Positions 17,661 through 27,254 of a stretch of 64,000 bases of DNA are shown piece after piece. Made by a program: the position numbers and the translations under genes. This stretch comes from Renibacterium sp. Lineage in GTDB: Bacteria; Actinomycetota; Actinomycetes; Actinomycetales; Micrococcaceae. Every line of letters begins with the position of its first letter. The first letter of the stretch is position 1. Below the pieces are notes generated by a model. The model ran no database searches and was not told the origin of the DNA. It worked only from the letters and a program-made list of their open reading frames with translations. Location: the NCBI GenBank assembly GCA_017419405.1, contig JAFOLH010000001.1, positions 124,001 through 188,000 on the forward strand, read 5' to 3'.

Positions 17661-19319
17661 TCAACAATTGCCCAGCAGCTGCCAGGGGTAGCCGTCGGCG
17701 GTTTTCGGAGGTTCGTTCTGCGTCCACCACTTGGCCTGCCACTTCTGGCCCTGATAGCTGACCTGGTTGCCGGCGGTGTACACGGCTGAGGCCGACCACG
17801 CCGCCAGGCCGCCGCATGCACCACCGGGCGGGGTGGTCGTGGGCGGGGTGGTCGTCGTCGGCGGCGTGGTCGGCGGAGTAGTGGGCGGGGTGGTCCCTCC
17901 GGTGACCGGGCCCGGTTTGGCTGCCCGGAACTTGTCGACCAACGCCGAGCCCAAGGTGAAGCTCTGATCGCCGGAGAGGTCCCACCACATGCCGCCGCCC
18001 AAGCCGTTCGCCTCGATGTAATCGGCTTTCTGCTTGATCGTCTGGGCGTTGTCGTAGCTCCACCACTTGTCGCCGTCATAGCGCCAGGCGGCGCCGATCG
18101 CGGCGTTGTAGTAGTCGGTTCCGACGTTCTTGATGTCGTCGTAGTTGTTGATCCCGGTTTCGAAGCGGCCCGGCGCGCCGGAGGAAGCAGTTCCCCAAGG
18201 CGTCGAACTCGTCACGCCTTGCCAGCCACGACCGTACATGGCCAGGCCCATGGTCAGTTGGCTAGGTTTCACACCATTGGAAGTGTAGGCCTTGATCGCC
18301 TTGTCCACACTGAATTTCTGATTGGCCGGGCGGGGGTCCTGCGGGTCGTCGTACAAGTTTCCCTGATGCCCGTCCATGGTCGGCGCCCAGGCGCCCCAGA
18401 GGTCATAGCCCTGGACGTTCCCGAAGTCCAGGTAGTTGAAAATCTCCGGGTCGTTCCAGCCTCCGGAGGCGATGTCGGCAGGATTCGCCGGAGTGAAGGC
18501 GCTGAGCTCGTAACGTTTCCCGGTCTGTGCGCCGAGGGCATCCATCTGGGTGCGGAATTCTTTCAGCAACGCCTTGAAATTGGCTTTGTCATTGACCGTG
18601 TCGACGCTATTGCCGACGTTGCCGTTGTTCGATCCGGGCCATTCCCAGTCGATGTCGATGCCCTCGAAGACGCCGGCCGCCGCGCCGTCGCCGCCGCGGC
18701 CGTCGATCACCGGAAGATTGCCTTTCAGGTAGAGGTTCACGCAGCTGGAAACCAGCTTTTTCCGTGACGCGTCGGTCGCCGCTGCCCGGGAGAAGTTCTT
18801 GGACCAGGTCCAGCCGCCGATCGAAATCATCGGCTTCAGCTGGGGGTTCTTGGCCTTGAGCTGTTTGAGCTGGTTGAAGGAACCGGCGAGCTTCTGGTCC
18901 CAAGCGTCGGCCACGCCGGCAACCGAGTTGGCCGCGGTGTAGCCCATGCCGAAGTCGGCCCAGGCGTCTCCGGCCCCGTCCGAGCCATTGGGGCCTTCGC
19001 CCTGCGCTTTATTGGCGATGAAGCATTCAAGGGACTGGTTGTTGATGTTGCCGAAGGCGTAATTCAGGTTCGTGAGCTTCGATGCTCCACCCGAATCCTG
19101 CAATTTCTTGAGTTTGAAATCTCGTGCATAGACGCCCCACTGCGGGAAGTAGCCGACGTTGCGGTACCCGTTGATCGTGCTGGTCTGGGCAGCGGCCGCG
19201 GGTGCCGCGGAGGGGTTGGCGGAGGCGGCGCTCACGAACCCGGCGCCGAGGACCGCAGTTGCGGCTACGGCAGCGATGGTCACCGTGAGCGGAAGGCGTT
19301 TCTTCATGTTTTCAGACAT
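17661..19319 (-). CDS. secreted GH18 chitinase with CBM5/12
   Basis: A 552-residue exoenzyme. A basic start and hydrophobic stretch with AxA sites form a signal peptide of about 40 residues. The GH18 barrel contains ISIGGWTWSKNF and the catalytic FEGIDIDWEWPG, with the acid Glu226. After about residue 455 comes a Pro/Thr linker and a small C-terminal chitin-binding module with AWSASAVYTAGNQVSY and KWWTQNEPP, typical of CBM5/12. It cleaves chitin outside the cell. ATG 19319 follows GAAGG. No sugar-uptake genes adjoin it. Confidence 0.95.
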   Translation of the reverse strand: MSENMKKRLPLTVTIAAVAATAVLGAGFVSAASANPSAAPAAAAQTSTINGYRNVGYFPQWGVYARDFKLKKLQDSGGASKLTNLNYAFGNINNQSLECFIANKAQGEGPNGSDGAGDAWADFGMGYTAANSVAGVADAWDQKLAGSFNQLKQLKAKNPQLKPMISIGGWTWSKNFSRAAATDASRKKLVSSCVNLYLKGNLPVIDGRGGDGAAAGVFEGIDIDWEWPGSNNGNVGNSVDTVNDKANFKALLKEFRTQMDALGAQTGKRYELSAFTPANPADIASGGWNDPEIFNYLDFGNVQGYDLWGAWAPTMDGHQGNLYDDPQDPRPANQKFSVDKAIKAYTSNGVKPSQLTMGLAMYGRGWQGVTSSTPWGTASSGAPGRFETGINNYDDIKNVGTDYYNAAIGAAWRYDGDKWWSYDNAQTIKQKADYIEANGLGGGMWWDLSGDQSFTLGSALVDKFRAAKPGPVTGGTTPPTTPPTTPPTTTTPPTTTPPGGACGGLAAWSASAVYTAGNQVSYQGQKWQAKWWTQNEPPKTADGYPWQLLGNC

Positions 19320-19480
19320 ATCCGACCTTCTGTTGATGATCCGTTGCGGCGGCCCGCACCGGTCTTCAAAGATTAGAAAGTCCAGTGCCTCCGCGCGTCC
19401 GTACTTTCCACATCATTAGGGCGGCGAAGGCCGTCCGGGTAAGTAGTTCCACGTACTCCGGCAACCGCATCCGTGCCGGT

Positions 19481-21451
19481 TCAGCCGACGCTGCGGCCCA
19501 GCCCGGAATCGGAACGGTGCGCCAGGATGCTCAATTCGACCCGGGACCGTACGCCCAACTTCGCGAAGACGCGGCTCAGATGGACTTCCACGGTGCGCAC
19601 CGACAAATGCAAAGCGAGCGCCACCTCGCGGTTCGCGCTGCCGTCGGCTACCAGCAGAGCCACTTCCGACTCCCGCTCGGTCAACGGACCAGTCCACTCC
19701 GGGCATTGCGGCGGCAAAGCCGTGAGCACCGGTTGCGGCAGGCTTTCGGCAGCCCCGGAGAGTTCGGATTCGGCGGCTTGCCGCCAAAACCCGGCACCGG
19801 CCTCTTCGAAAGACGAGGCGGCCGCCAAGAGAAAGTGCCGGGCGGCATCGCGATTGCGGTAGCGGGCGAAAGCCCGGCCCAGCTCGAATTCGGTACGGCC
19901 GCGTTCGAAGGGTGAGGTCGGAGCCTGGCCGAGGACGACGGCGGCGGTAGCCAGCTCCGCGAGCCCGGCTTGCTGGCTGCTGCCGATCCGTGCTCGGAGC
20001 CGGCTCGATTCGCGCTGCCGGGCGGAGTTCCCGAGGAGGCCCCATCGGGCAGCGCCGTCGGGCTGGGGCAAATAGATGCTCTGCACCGCGGCATTGCCGC
20101 GTTCTGCGGCCACCGCCAAGAGGGTTTCCGCTTCGGCGAGCTGCCCGGCCAGATAGGCCAGCGTGGCGCGGTCCAGCAAGGAACCGGTGGAATCCGCTGG
20201 CTGGCTCTTCCGGGTCTTCAAGGCCGCAGCCATCGGGCCGGGTTCGCCGTAGATGTCGATGCCCAAGCGCTGTGCGAGCGGTCCGGAGATGCCACCGAGC
20301 ACCGATTCGACCGGCAGGCGCAAGGCCGCTTCCTGCAGTTCCGCCTCGGCGAAACACAATTTTCCGGACCAGTAGTAGACCAGCGACCTGGCCACCCGTC
20401 GGGTTGCCAACCGCAACGGCGTCGGCGACCCGGGGCGGGCCGGAATGCCGGGGGCGGCATTCGGCTCCACCGGATCCGAGAGCGTCCGCAGCGCGGCTTC
20501 GAACTCATCCTGTTCGGCCAACCGGAAAGCTTCGGCGACCCGGCGGTATTCAGCGCCCAGTCCGTCGTCGGCCGGCTCCGGCAGCACCCCGGCCGAGCCA
20601 TCCGGGCGGAGCAAGGCCTCGGGCAAGCGCCCGGCCAAAAGCGTTGCGATCTGCTCGGCGCAGTGCTGGGCCCGCCGGTGCAGGTCGGGGTGCGCTGTGC
20701 TTTGCACCGAACTCGCCCAGCGATCCGCCTCCGCGAGGCAACCGGCGTGCAGTGCAGTCTCGGCAGCGAGCAATCGGGCTTCGTCGACGAGTTCCGCCGG
20801 GGCATGGCAGACCGCCTCTTTGGTCACCGAATGGGCCCAAGCGGCTTGCCCTCTGGACAAGGCCCGACGAGCCACCCGCAGCAGTCCCGAGGCAAGGTCT
20901 TGATCGCCTTCCACGGTACTGAGCGTGCGGTGCCAATGGGCCATGTCGATTTCACCGGCCGCGGCGAAGGCCAAAGCCAAATCGGCATGCGCGGCATTGC
21001 GCTCGCCGAGTGTGGCGCCGGCGTGCACTGCGGCTCGGATCCGGGGATCTTCGAACTCGAAACCGCCGGCGACGAACCGCAGATGCACTGCGGCCCGACT
21101 GGCTGCCGCCTCGGACATCGAAGCATTGCAGGAAACCAGTAACGGCTGGGTCCGGCGGAAGACGCAGACTGCAGCCCGCAGCAGCATGGCACGTTCCCGC
21201 TCCGACAGTTGGGCGATCCGTTCGCGCACTGCGGCCTTAGTCGCCGGTGACAAAGGCATCGGGTCTGGGAGCAGGGCTTGGCCGGAACGTTGCTCAGTGG
21301 AGAGCGTCCCGGCGGTTTCCAGGATCGCGGCCCGGTCGCCTTGCAGCGAATGATGCAGTCGGAATGCGACGTGCGGCGCGAGTTGCAGTTCTTCGCCGGT
21401 GAGTGCGGCGAGGATTTCGAGAACCGGGTGCTTGCTTGCCGTGGCTGGCAT
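19481..21451 (-). CDS. LuxR-family regulator lacking the ATPase domain
   Basis: A 656-residue regulator. The C-terminus is a LuxR/GerE helix-turn-helix (LTERESEVALLVADGSANRE and SVRTVEVHLSRVFAKLG, about residues 590-645). The N-terminal 570 residues are helical and Ala/Leu rich, and FEFEDPRIRAAVHAGATLG matches the region that follows the ATPase module in large LAL-type regulators. There is no Walker A motif, so this is the C-terminal two thirds of a LAL protein with its own start. ATG 21451 follows GAGGAGG, so it looks like a real gene start. The target is unknown; the chitinase downstream on the same strand is a candidate. Confidence 0.8.
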   Translation of the reverse strand: MPATASKHPVLEILAALTGEELQLAPHVAFRLHHSLQGDRAAILETAGTLSTEQRSGQALLPDPMPLSPATKAAVRERIAQLSERERAMLLRAAVCVFRRTQPLLVSCNASMSEAAASRAAVHLRFVAGGFEFEDPRIRAAVHAGATLGERNAAHADLALAFAAAGEIDMAHWHRTLSTVEGDQDLASGLLRVARRALSRGQAAWAHSVTKEAVCHAPAELVDEARLLAAETALHAGCLAEADRWASSVQSTAHPDLHRRAQHCAEQIATLLAGRLPEALLRPDGSAGVLPEPADDGLGAEYRRVAEAFRLAEQDEFEAALRTLSDPVEPNAAPGIPARPGSPTPLRLATRRVARSLVYYWSGKLCFAEAELQEAALRLPVESVLGGISGPLAQRLGIDIYGEPGPMAAALKTRKSQPADSTGSLLDRATLAYLAGQLAEAETLLAVAAERGNAAVQSIYLPQPDGAARWGLLGNSARQRESSRLRARIGSSQQAGLAELATAAVVLGQAPTSPFERGRTEFELGRAFARYRNRDAARHFLLAAASSFEEAGAGFWRQAAESELSGAAESLPQPVLTALPPQCPEWTGPLTERESEVALLVADGSANREVALALHLSVRTVEVHLSRVFAKLGVRSRVELSILAHRSDSGLGRSVG

Positions 21452-21524
21452 GCGTCCTCCTCAAAAGTGCCCGATGGCCGGATGCCGCAATGGTACCGGG
21501 TGCAGGCTGGAGGAAGCTGGAGGC

Positions 21525-22562
21525 CTAGTTCGGGCCCGGATTTCCAGGGCGGACCCAGCCGAGCTTCGGCGCCAAGGATCCGGCGATGTCGCTGAGGATC
21601 TGCCGGTAGTCTTCGGGCTCGAAGCTGAACGGAAGCGCGAAAGCCACTTCGTCGACCATGCGGAACGCCCGGTTGGCTGCCAGTTGTTCCGCGATGTCCG
21701 AAGAGTCGCCCACCAGGTCCGGGGCGAAAAGCATCCGTCGGGGGCCTTGCGGCGAGCGGGTCCGTTCCAGCCGGCTGGCGGCGTATCCGCGATAACGCAG
21801 TTTTTGTTCCGCCGAGGCGTGGTCGGTGGGGATCACCACCAGTCCCTGGGAGACTCTGGCGGCCCCGCCCAGCCGGTGCCGTTCGCGGAAAAGCTCGATC
21901 TGCCGGGATTGCGCCGCGTCGAAGTCCGCCGAATCCTCGGCCGTGGTCACGCTGCTCACCAGCAGATTGAGATTCTGCTCACCGGCCCATTGCGCCGAGC
22001 GCAGGCTGCCGGCCCCATACCAGACCCGTTCGGCCAGGCCCGGGGAGTGCGGTTGGACCCGGTTGGAGAACTCTTCGACCACGCCCGCTTTGCCGGCGAA
22101 GCTGCTCACCGGCTCGCCGCGCAGGTTGTGCAATAGCCGCTCTACCCTGGTGTAGCTGAAATCTTCCTGTTCCCAGCTGTCCGGGTAGAGGTGGGTTTTG
22201 AAGTCATCGAAACGCATCGGCGGCCCGACGCTCAGCCCCGGGTTGAGCCGGCCGCCGGAAAGCACATCGACGGTGGCCAGGTCTTCGGCGAGTCGAAGCG
22301 GATTTTCCAAGCCCAGCGGAATGACCGCGGTGCCGAATTCGATCCGTTCGGTGAGCTGGCTCGCCGCCGCGAGCACCGCGACCGGCGAGGAAATGCCGAA
22401 TTGCAGATGCCTTTGCCGCAGCCAGACGCTGTCGAAGCCGAGTTCTTCGCCGAGTGCGATGAGCTGGAGCGTGTTCTGGTGGCCGGTGAATGGATCGGCC
22501 TCGTCGAAGAGGCCCATGGTCAAGAAGCCCAGTTTTCGCAGTGGGCGATTGGCCGACGTCAT
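21525..22562 (-). CDS. LLM-class flavin-dependent oxidoreductase
   Basis: A 345-residue bacterial-luciferase-like (LLM) enzyme. It starts with LRKLGFLTMGLFDEADP and has GFDSVWLRQRHLQ, IEFGTAVIPLGLENPLRLAED and DVLSGGRLNPGLSVG, the known conserved blocks of this TIM-barrel family that uses reduced FMN or F420. Length is normal. It lies between the LuxR gene (73 nt downstream) and the lipoprotein gene (18 nt upstream), all on the minus strand. The substrate cannot be told. Confidence 0.87.
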   Translation of the reverse strand: MTSANRPLRKLGFLTMGLFDEADPFTGHQNTLQLIALGEELGFDSVWLRQRHLQFGISSPVAVLAAASQLTERIEFGTAVIPLGLENPLRLAEDLATVDVLSGGRLNPGLSVGPPMRFDDFKTHLYPDSWEQEDFSYTRVERLLHNLRGEPVSSFAGKAGVVEEFSNRVQPHSPGLAERVWYGAGSLRSAQWAGEQNLNLLVSSVTTAEDSADFDAAQSRQIELFRERHRLGGAARVSQGLVVIPTDHASAEQKLRYRGYAASRLERTRSPQGPRRMLFAPDLVGDSSDIAEQLAANRAFRMVDEVAFALPFSFEPEDYRQILSDIAGSLAPKLGWVRPGNPGPN

Positions 22563-22580
22563 GGTTTGCCGGGTTTCCCT

Positions 22581-23687
22581 TCAGGTCCGGGGGGATTGAG
22601 TCGAGCGCGCGTCGAAATCCGAACGCGGGCATCCGGTAGGGGCCGGCAAACCCTGGATTTCCAGCCAGGCGTCCTGCAGCCCCGGGTTGACGTTGTTTGC
22701 CTGACCGCCCGCCGGGTACTTCGGAGGTGGGCACCCCGCTGCGGAGAACGCTCCGATCGACGCGGAGGGCAGCTTAAATCCGACCACAAGGTCGGTTGCC
22801 GTCGGTTTCACCGTCTGCATGATCGCCTGGATCCGCGGCCAAGCGGCGGTTCCGGTGATCGCGGCAAGGTCGTTGTCTGCTTTCGGCTTGAAATCCGGGG
22901 CAAGCGCCGCGGGCAGCGTGAATTCCACCATGATTTTCTCTCCGGGAGCAGCCCGGAACCTGAAGGCCCGTTCGTTCTGCGGATCGATCTCGGCCAACTG
23001 GGCGAACGCCGCCTCGAAGCCGCGCAGCGTGGCCGGCAGCGCGGGCTGCATCGGCGGATCGACTCTCGACCGGTCGGAGGACCGTGGGCCAGATTGGATC
23101 CAGACCAGCATCGGATCTTCCCGAGTCGCCAGATTCAGCCGTTCCAGCAGCGCCGCCTGACCGGAGGGGGAGATGCCTGGCTGCACAATCTTGGTGCTGA
23201 CTGGAACGTTGTTCAGCACTTTTCTCGAAATCGTGGTCTCGCTCGGCAGGCGGTCAAAAGCGTTCTGCGCCCATTCCGCTGCGTACGGGGTGATCTCCGC
23301 TTCGCGCAACCCCGGGTCGACCATCAGCAGAGCCGTCGGCTCTGCGGCCAGCTTCAGGTTGAGGTTTTCGCCCTTGCCGACCGGAAACGGTTCCGCACCG
23401 CCTTCCGGCAGCGAATTCCAGGTCGAAACAACCGTCTGGATTTGCGCCACGGTGACCGGATCGTCCATCGTGACCACGGTGTATCGCCTGATCCCGGCAT
23501 CGAACCCGCCGTCGTCGACTTCACTCAGCACGCTCTGCACTGCGGGGAGTGCAGAGAGTGCGTCATGGACTTTCGCCGCCGCACGTTCGGCATTCGCGAC
23601 GTCGGCGGGCAGCGAACAGCCGGCCAGCACCAAGCCCAGCGAAACCGCCAGCAGCAGGGCGCCGGCGAGCGGGCGCAACCTGGTCAT
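22581..23687 (-). CDS. putative lipoprotein of unknown function
   Basis: A 368-residue predicted lipoprotein: basic start MTRLRP, a hydrophobic run and the lipobox LVLAGC (Cys about 23). The mature part is mixed alpha/beta with repeated VNNVP/TKIVQP-like strands and a cysteine pair near the C-terminus (AAGCPPPKYP, PTGCPRSD). I do not recognise the family. It is 18 nt upstream of the LLM enzyme on the same strand and divergent from the hydrolase at 23794. Confidence 0.75.
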   Translation of the reverse strand: MTRLRPLAGALLLAVSLGLVLAGCSLPADVANAERAAAKVHDALSALPAVQSVLSEVDDGGFDAGIRRYTVVTMDDPVTVAQIQTVVSTWNSLPEGGAEPFPVGKGENLNLKLAAEPTALLMVDPGLREAEITPYAAEWAQNAFDRLPSETTISRKVLNNVPVSTKIVQPGISPSGQAALLERLNLATREDPMLVWIQSGPRSSDRSRVDPPMQPALPATLRGFEAAFAQLAEIDPQNERAFRFRAAPGEKIMVEFTLPAALAPDFKPKADNDLAAITGTAAWPRIQAIMQTVKPTATDLVVGFKLPSASIGAFSAAGCPPPKYPAGGQANNVNPGLQDAWLEIQGLPAPTGCPRSDFDARSTQSPRT

Positions 23688-23793
23688 CCGGCATCTCCCT
23701 TCCCCGCAGCACTTCCGATCTGAAGCCCAAATCTACCGGTCCGGCGGATCGGTCCGCCAGCTGATCGGGACCGCCGGGCCGCGGAGTCCTGCG

Positions 23794-24549
23794 ATGGAAC
23801 GTAGGCTGGTGCGCATGGACCGGAGCCTGGGCAGACGATGGGGCCAGCGGGCCGCCGATTACGCCGCGGCGGTACGGGGCCAGACCTTGGCCTGGGTCTC
23901 CCGGGAGCAACCGGGTGTGCTCGCCGCAGGCGACCCGGAGAAGCCGTTGCTGGTGCTGATTCCCGGGGTCTATGAATCCTGGCGGTTCATGCTGCCGCTG
24001 GCCCGCAAACTCAATCGGCACGGCTACCGGGTGCTCCCGCTGCCTGGCCTCGGCGACAACCGGCGCCCGGTGATGCATGGCGCACGGCTGCTCAGCGCAG
24101 AACTCGAACGGATCGCGGCCCAGGCCGGGTCCGGCACCGAACGGGTGGTCCTGGTGGCGCACAGCAAAGGCGGATTGATCGGCAAGCAGGTGTTGCTGGA
24201 TTTTGCTGCCGGGCAAACGGAGCCAGATGCGGCAGGCGGCCGCTTGGCAGTACTCGGCATGGTCGCCGTGGCGACGCCGTTTCAGGGCTCGCGTTACGCC
24301 GCCCGTGCGGTGGGGCGAACCTTGCGCGAATTCCGCCCGGACAGCGAAACCATCCGGGCGCTTGCCGCCCAGGCCGAAGTCAATTCCCGGATCGTCTCGG
24401 TGCTGCCGAGTTTCGACCCGCACATCCCGGGCGACCGGACGCTGCCCGGTGCAGCGGAATTCCGGCTGCACGGATCCGGACACTTCCGGATTCTGGCCAG
24501 CCAGGAGGGCTTGGCTGCGGTGCTGGCCGGAGTCGAATCGCTGCAGTAG
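23794..24549 (+). CDS. alpha/beta hydrolase, lipase-like
   Basis: A 251-residue hydrolase. It has the first-strand motif LLVLIPGVYESW, then VVLVAHSKGGLIG, where the nucleophile motif is HSKGG, and a C-terminal GSGHFRIL with the likely histidine. This pattern is seen in triacylglycerol-lipase-like and PGAP1-like proteins. ATG 23794 was taken because GGAG lies 7 nt upstream; ATG 23815 is an alternative, and an open frame far upstream is only antisense to the lipoprotein gene. Substrate unknown. Confidence 0.8.
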   Translation: MERRLVRMDRSLGRRWGQRAADYAAAVRGQTLAWVSREQPGVLAAGDPEKPLLVLIPGVYESWRFMLPLARKLNRHGYRVLPLPGLGDNRRPVMHGARLLSAELERIAAQAGSGTERVVLVAHSKGGLIGKQVLLDFAAGQTEPDAAGGRLAVLGMVAVATPFQGSRYAARAVGRTLREFRPDSETIRALAAQAEVNSRIVSVLPSFDPHIPGDRTLPGAAEFRLHGSGHFRILASQEGLAAVLAGVESLQ

Positions 24550-24597
24550 CTAGAATTCGAAGATCTCCGGCAATCCGAACAGAACAGGACCAACAGC

Positions 24598-25125
24598 ATG
24601 CGGATCGTCGCCGAAAGCCCGGACCATCCGGAGGTCCGCGCTTTGTTGGCCGAACACCTCGAGGAGATGCTTCGAACCTCCCCGGCCGAAAGCGTGCACG
24701 CCTTGGACCTCGACCGGCTGAAGCAGCCGGACGTCACGTTCTGGACGGCACGGGAACCAGGCTCGTTGCTGGGCTGCGGTGCTTTGAAGCAGCTGTCCGC
24801 GACCTCGGGGGAGATCAAGTCGATGCGGACCGCGGGCGGCGCCCGGCGCCGCGGCGTCGCCGGCGCGATCCTCGGCGAGATCGTGCGGGAAGCCGAAACG
24901 CGCGGTTATCGGAGTTTGTTCCTGGAAACCGGTTCGCAGGATTTCTTCGCTCCGGCCCGGCGGCTTTACCGGGCGCACGGCTTCACCGATACGGAGCCCT
25001 TCGCCGACTATTCGGCCGATCCGCACAGTGTTTTCATGGTCCTGCGGCTCGACTCCAACGGGCCGGTATCGCCTGCATCAACAACGCATGGTCGAACCTC
25101 GCGGAATCCGCCGGCAGGGCATTGA
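24598..25125 (+). CDS. GNAT-family N-acetyltransferase
   Basis: A 175-residue acetyltransferase. It contains GEIKSMRTAGGARRRGVAGA, the acetyl-CoA pyrophosphate loop (R/Q-x-x-G-x-G/A), and LYRAHGFTDTEPF, the final strand and helix of the fold. The fold is complete by about residue 150. The last 25 residues run through the 3' end of the convergent gene and look like an added tail. Substrate unknown. Confidence 0.87.
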   Translation: MRIVAESPDHPEVRALLAEHLEEMLRTSPAESVHALDLDRLKQPDVTFWTAREPGSLLGCGALKQLSATSGEIKSMRTAGGARRRGVAGAILGEIVREAETRGYRSLFLETGSQDFFAPARRLYRAHGFTDTEPFADYSADPHSVFMVLRLDSNGPVSPASTTHGRTSRNPPAGH

Positions 25126-25720
25126 AAAACGACGACTCCAGTTCGCGGACCTCCAGCGGCGAGGTGGCCCAATGCCCGGTCCGGAGCCGGACCCCGGTGA
25201 GCACCCCGGTCCGGGCTGCTGCGGACCAGGCAACTGGACTTGCCGCGAAGAATTCCGAGGCCGCTCGATGGCTCGGGAACAGGTCGCTGTGCCAGCTCTC
25301 GGCCCGCTCCGCGTGTACTCGGGTGAACTGTCCGCGCGCGTGCATTTCGAGGTGGAATTCGCGGTCGGTTTCCTGGACCCGGAAGGTGCCGCGCTGGCCG
25401 GGGCCCGGCAGCCACCGGCCGCTGGCTGCCGCGAACCGCGAACCGGAAAACTGCTGCGGCAAGAACACTCCGCGTTGCACGCCGTCGGGCCCGTCCCATT
25501 CGACCGCGATCCGGTCCGCGGCATTTTCCATCCGCCAGCCCAAGGAAGCGGGAATTCCGGCCGGCCGGGCTTGCGCCAGGCGGATGAAACAAGTCCCGGC
25601 CACCGCGTTGCCCTGGACGATCTGCGGGCGCAGCGGTGCGGGCAGCAAGTCCCGGGCAAGTGCCCGGTCGAGCTGGTAGTTGAGCAATACCCGTCGTTCG
25701 ATGACTGACCTGATCTCCAT
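25034..25720 (-). CDS. DUF2071 (YqjF-like) family protein
   Basis: A 228-residue protein of the DUF2071/YqjF type: RVLLNYQLDRALARDLLPAP at the start, then GTCFIRLAQARPAGIP, the DGVQRGVFLPQQF strand and a C-terminal LESSFFNALPADSARFDHAL. Members are thought to have an acetoacetate-decarboxylase-like fold; enzymatic role unknown. I start at ATG 25720 (MEIRSVIERR). Its last 92 nt overlap the GNAT gene on the other strand. Confidence 0.8.
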   Translation of the reverse strand: MEIRSVIERRVLLNYQLDRALARDLLPAPLRPQIVQGNAVAGTCFIRLAQARPAGIPASLGWRMENAADRIAVEWDGPDGVQRGVFLPQQFSGSRFAAASGRWLPGPGQRGTFRVQETDREFHLEMHARGQFTRVHAERAESWHSDLFPSHRAASEFFAASPVAWSAAARTGVLTGVRLRTGHWATSPLEVRELESSFFNALPADSARFDHALLMQAIPARWSRAAGP

Positions 25721-25900
25721 CCGTCGAGTCAACCCTGAATCCGGCCGGGTTTTTGAACGGCAGGCCCGACCTCGCACTGATTCCCAGCAGCACCGATTCG
25801 AGTTGCCGGACCGGGCCGGGGCGCAGCAATCTGCAGTACCGTGGGAGGTACGTGGGGACCGGCAGACCGAGTCCCTGGAACCAAGCGGAAAGGCAGTTCA

Positions 25901-26647
25901 ATGGCGAAAGATGCCCTGGTGAGCGTCGGCTCGAAGTTCATGGTTTCCCCGGAGATCAGGGCGGCTGGTGAAGCGATCGGCATGCCCGGATCGGCGTTGT
26001 ACTTCCGCGGCCGGGTTGCGGCGCTGGGCGAGGTCAATGCGGTTGCGGCCGCGGAAATCATGGGCATCTTCCAACCCAGTCTGATCGAGCATCTGTGGCG
26101 CAAAACGGCGGGCATCAGTGCGGCGGAGGCGCTTTCGGCCTACCTCGGAGTCTGTTCTGCCTGGGGCAGGAGCCATTTGGCCGGATTGAGCGATCCGGAG
26201 CGGCTGGTGGAACTCGCCGGCCGGGTGGTGGACCAGACCGGAATCTCCGCCTTGGCGCTTTTCGGCGCTTGGCGCCGGGTGGAACGCCCGGAAGATCCTT
26301 TGGCTGCCGCGGCCTTCCTGCTGATGCTGTTGCGTGAATTGCGTGGCGGACTGCACTTCGCCGCACTCGCCGTGCAGGGGTTGGAAATTCCATGGGCCAT
26401 GATCGCTGATCCGGCGCTGAGCAGCCCGAAACATTTCGAGAGCCTGGGCTGGCGCGAGGCGGATATCGAAGCGGCGAATCGCGAGGCTGCTGCGGTGCCC
26501 CAGCTCGCCGAGCGTTGGGCGGCCGCGGAGGAACTCACCGTGGCGGCTTTCCGGAAGCGGCTGTCGGTATTGGACGACGCGGAACAAGCTGAATTGACCC
26601 GATTGATCGCAGAGTCGGACCAGCTCAGCTCGCCGCATTCCGCCTGA
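25901..26647 (+). CDS. SCO6745-family protein
   Basis: A 248-residue mostly helical protein matching the actinobacterial SCO6745 family: IRAAGEAIGMPGSALYFRGR, then LWRKTAGISAAEALSAYLG and LRELRGGLHFAALA. The family is conserved in Streptomyces and relatives but its function is not known. ATG 25901 follows GGAAAGG. Confidence 0.75.
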   Translation: MAKDALVSVGSKFMVSPEIRAAGEAIGMPGSALYFRGRVAALGEVNAVAAAEIMGIFQPSLIEHLWRKTAGISAAEALSAYLGVCSAWGRSHLAGLSDPERLVELAGRVVDQTGISALALFGAWRRVERPEDPLAAAAFLLMLLRELRGGLHFAALAVQGLEIPWAMIADPALSSPKHFESLGWREADIEAANREAAAVPQLAERWAAAEELTVAAFRKRLSVLDDAEQAELTRLIAESDQLSSPHSA

Positions 26648-26657
26648 CCGGAGTTCG

Positions 26658-26693
26658 CCGGACCAGGGAGCGCTCCCGAGCCGGTGGGTCCGG
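26658..26693. terminator. probable two-way terminator
   Basis: CCGGACC (26658-26664) pairs with GGTCCGG (26687-26693), and inside lies the palindrome GGGAGCGCTCCC (26666-26677). The element sits between two convergent genes. Confidence 0.55.
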
Positions 26694-26699
26694 ACTGTG

Positions 26700-27227
26700 T
26701 CAGGTCTCGATCCAATAGCGGCGAATTGCTTCCGAGGTGCCAGGCTGAGTCCGGGAATCTTCGTAGACGCCGCGATTGGCCTCGATGGTCCGGCGGGAAC
26801 CCTCGTTGGATTCCAGACAGGTCATCAGGACCCGGGGCAAGCCCAGCTCCGCCGCTTGGCCGAGCGCTTCCGCCAAGGCCCAGCTCGCGATGCCTTCGCG
26901 ACGCCGGCTCGGCCGCACGCTGTAACCGATGTTCCCGCCATAGTTGAGCAGATAGTCGTTCAGCCGGTGCCGGATCGAAACTCCGCCGAGATACTCGGCT
27001 GCTTCGGTGATCCAGAAATAGCTGCAATGCACCATACCCGGAGCAGGCGCCACGGCCGGGTCGTCCTGTAGCAGAATGCTCGCCAGCCAGGCGTCGAACG
27101 CGGCCGGGTCTCCGGCGTCGACACTCGGCAGCAGCCCGGTGCCGTCTTGGTGGGCGCCGGCGAATTCCCGGTGTGCTGCGAGCCAGGAATCGTATAGCCG
27201 GCCGTCCGGCCGGATCAGGGTGCGCAT
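26700..27227 (-). CDS. GNAT-family N-acetyltransferase
   Basis: A 175-residue acetyltransferase of the RimJ/YkkB-like kind. It has YLGGVSIRHRLNDYLLNYGG followed by IGYSVRPSRRREGIASWAL, the acetyl-CoA loop, and ESNEGSRRTIEANRGV, the common asparagine-containing helix. Its ATG lies 27 nt after the MarR stop on the same strand, so the two are likely co-transcribed. Substrate unknown. Confidence 0.88.
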   Translation of the reverse strand: MRTLIRPDGRLYDSWLAAHREFAGAHQDGTGLLPSVDAGDPAAFDAWLASILLQDDPAVAPAPGMVHCSYFWITEAAEYLGGVSIRHRLNDYLLNYGGNIGYSVRPSRRREGIASWALAEALGQAAELGLPRVLMTCLESNEGSRRTIEANRGVYEDSRTQPGTSEAIRRYWIET

Positions 27228-27254
27228 GCCATCAGATTAGTGCAGGCAGTGGCG

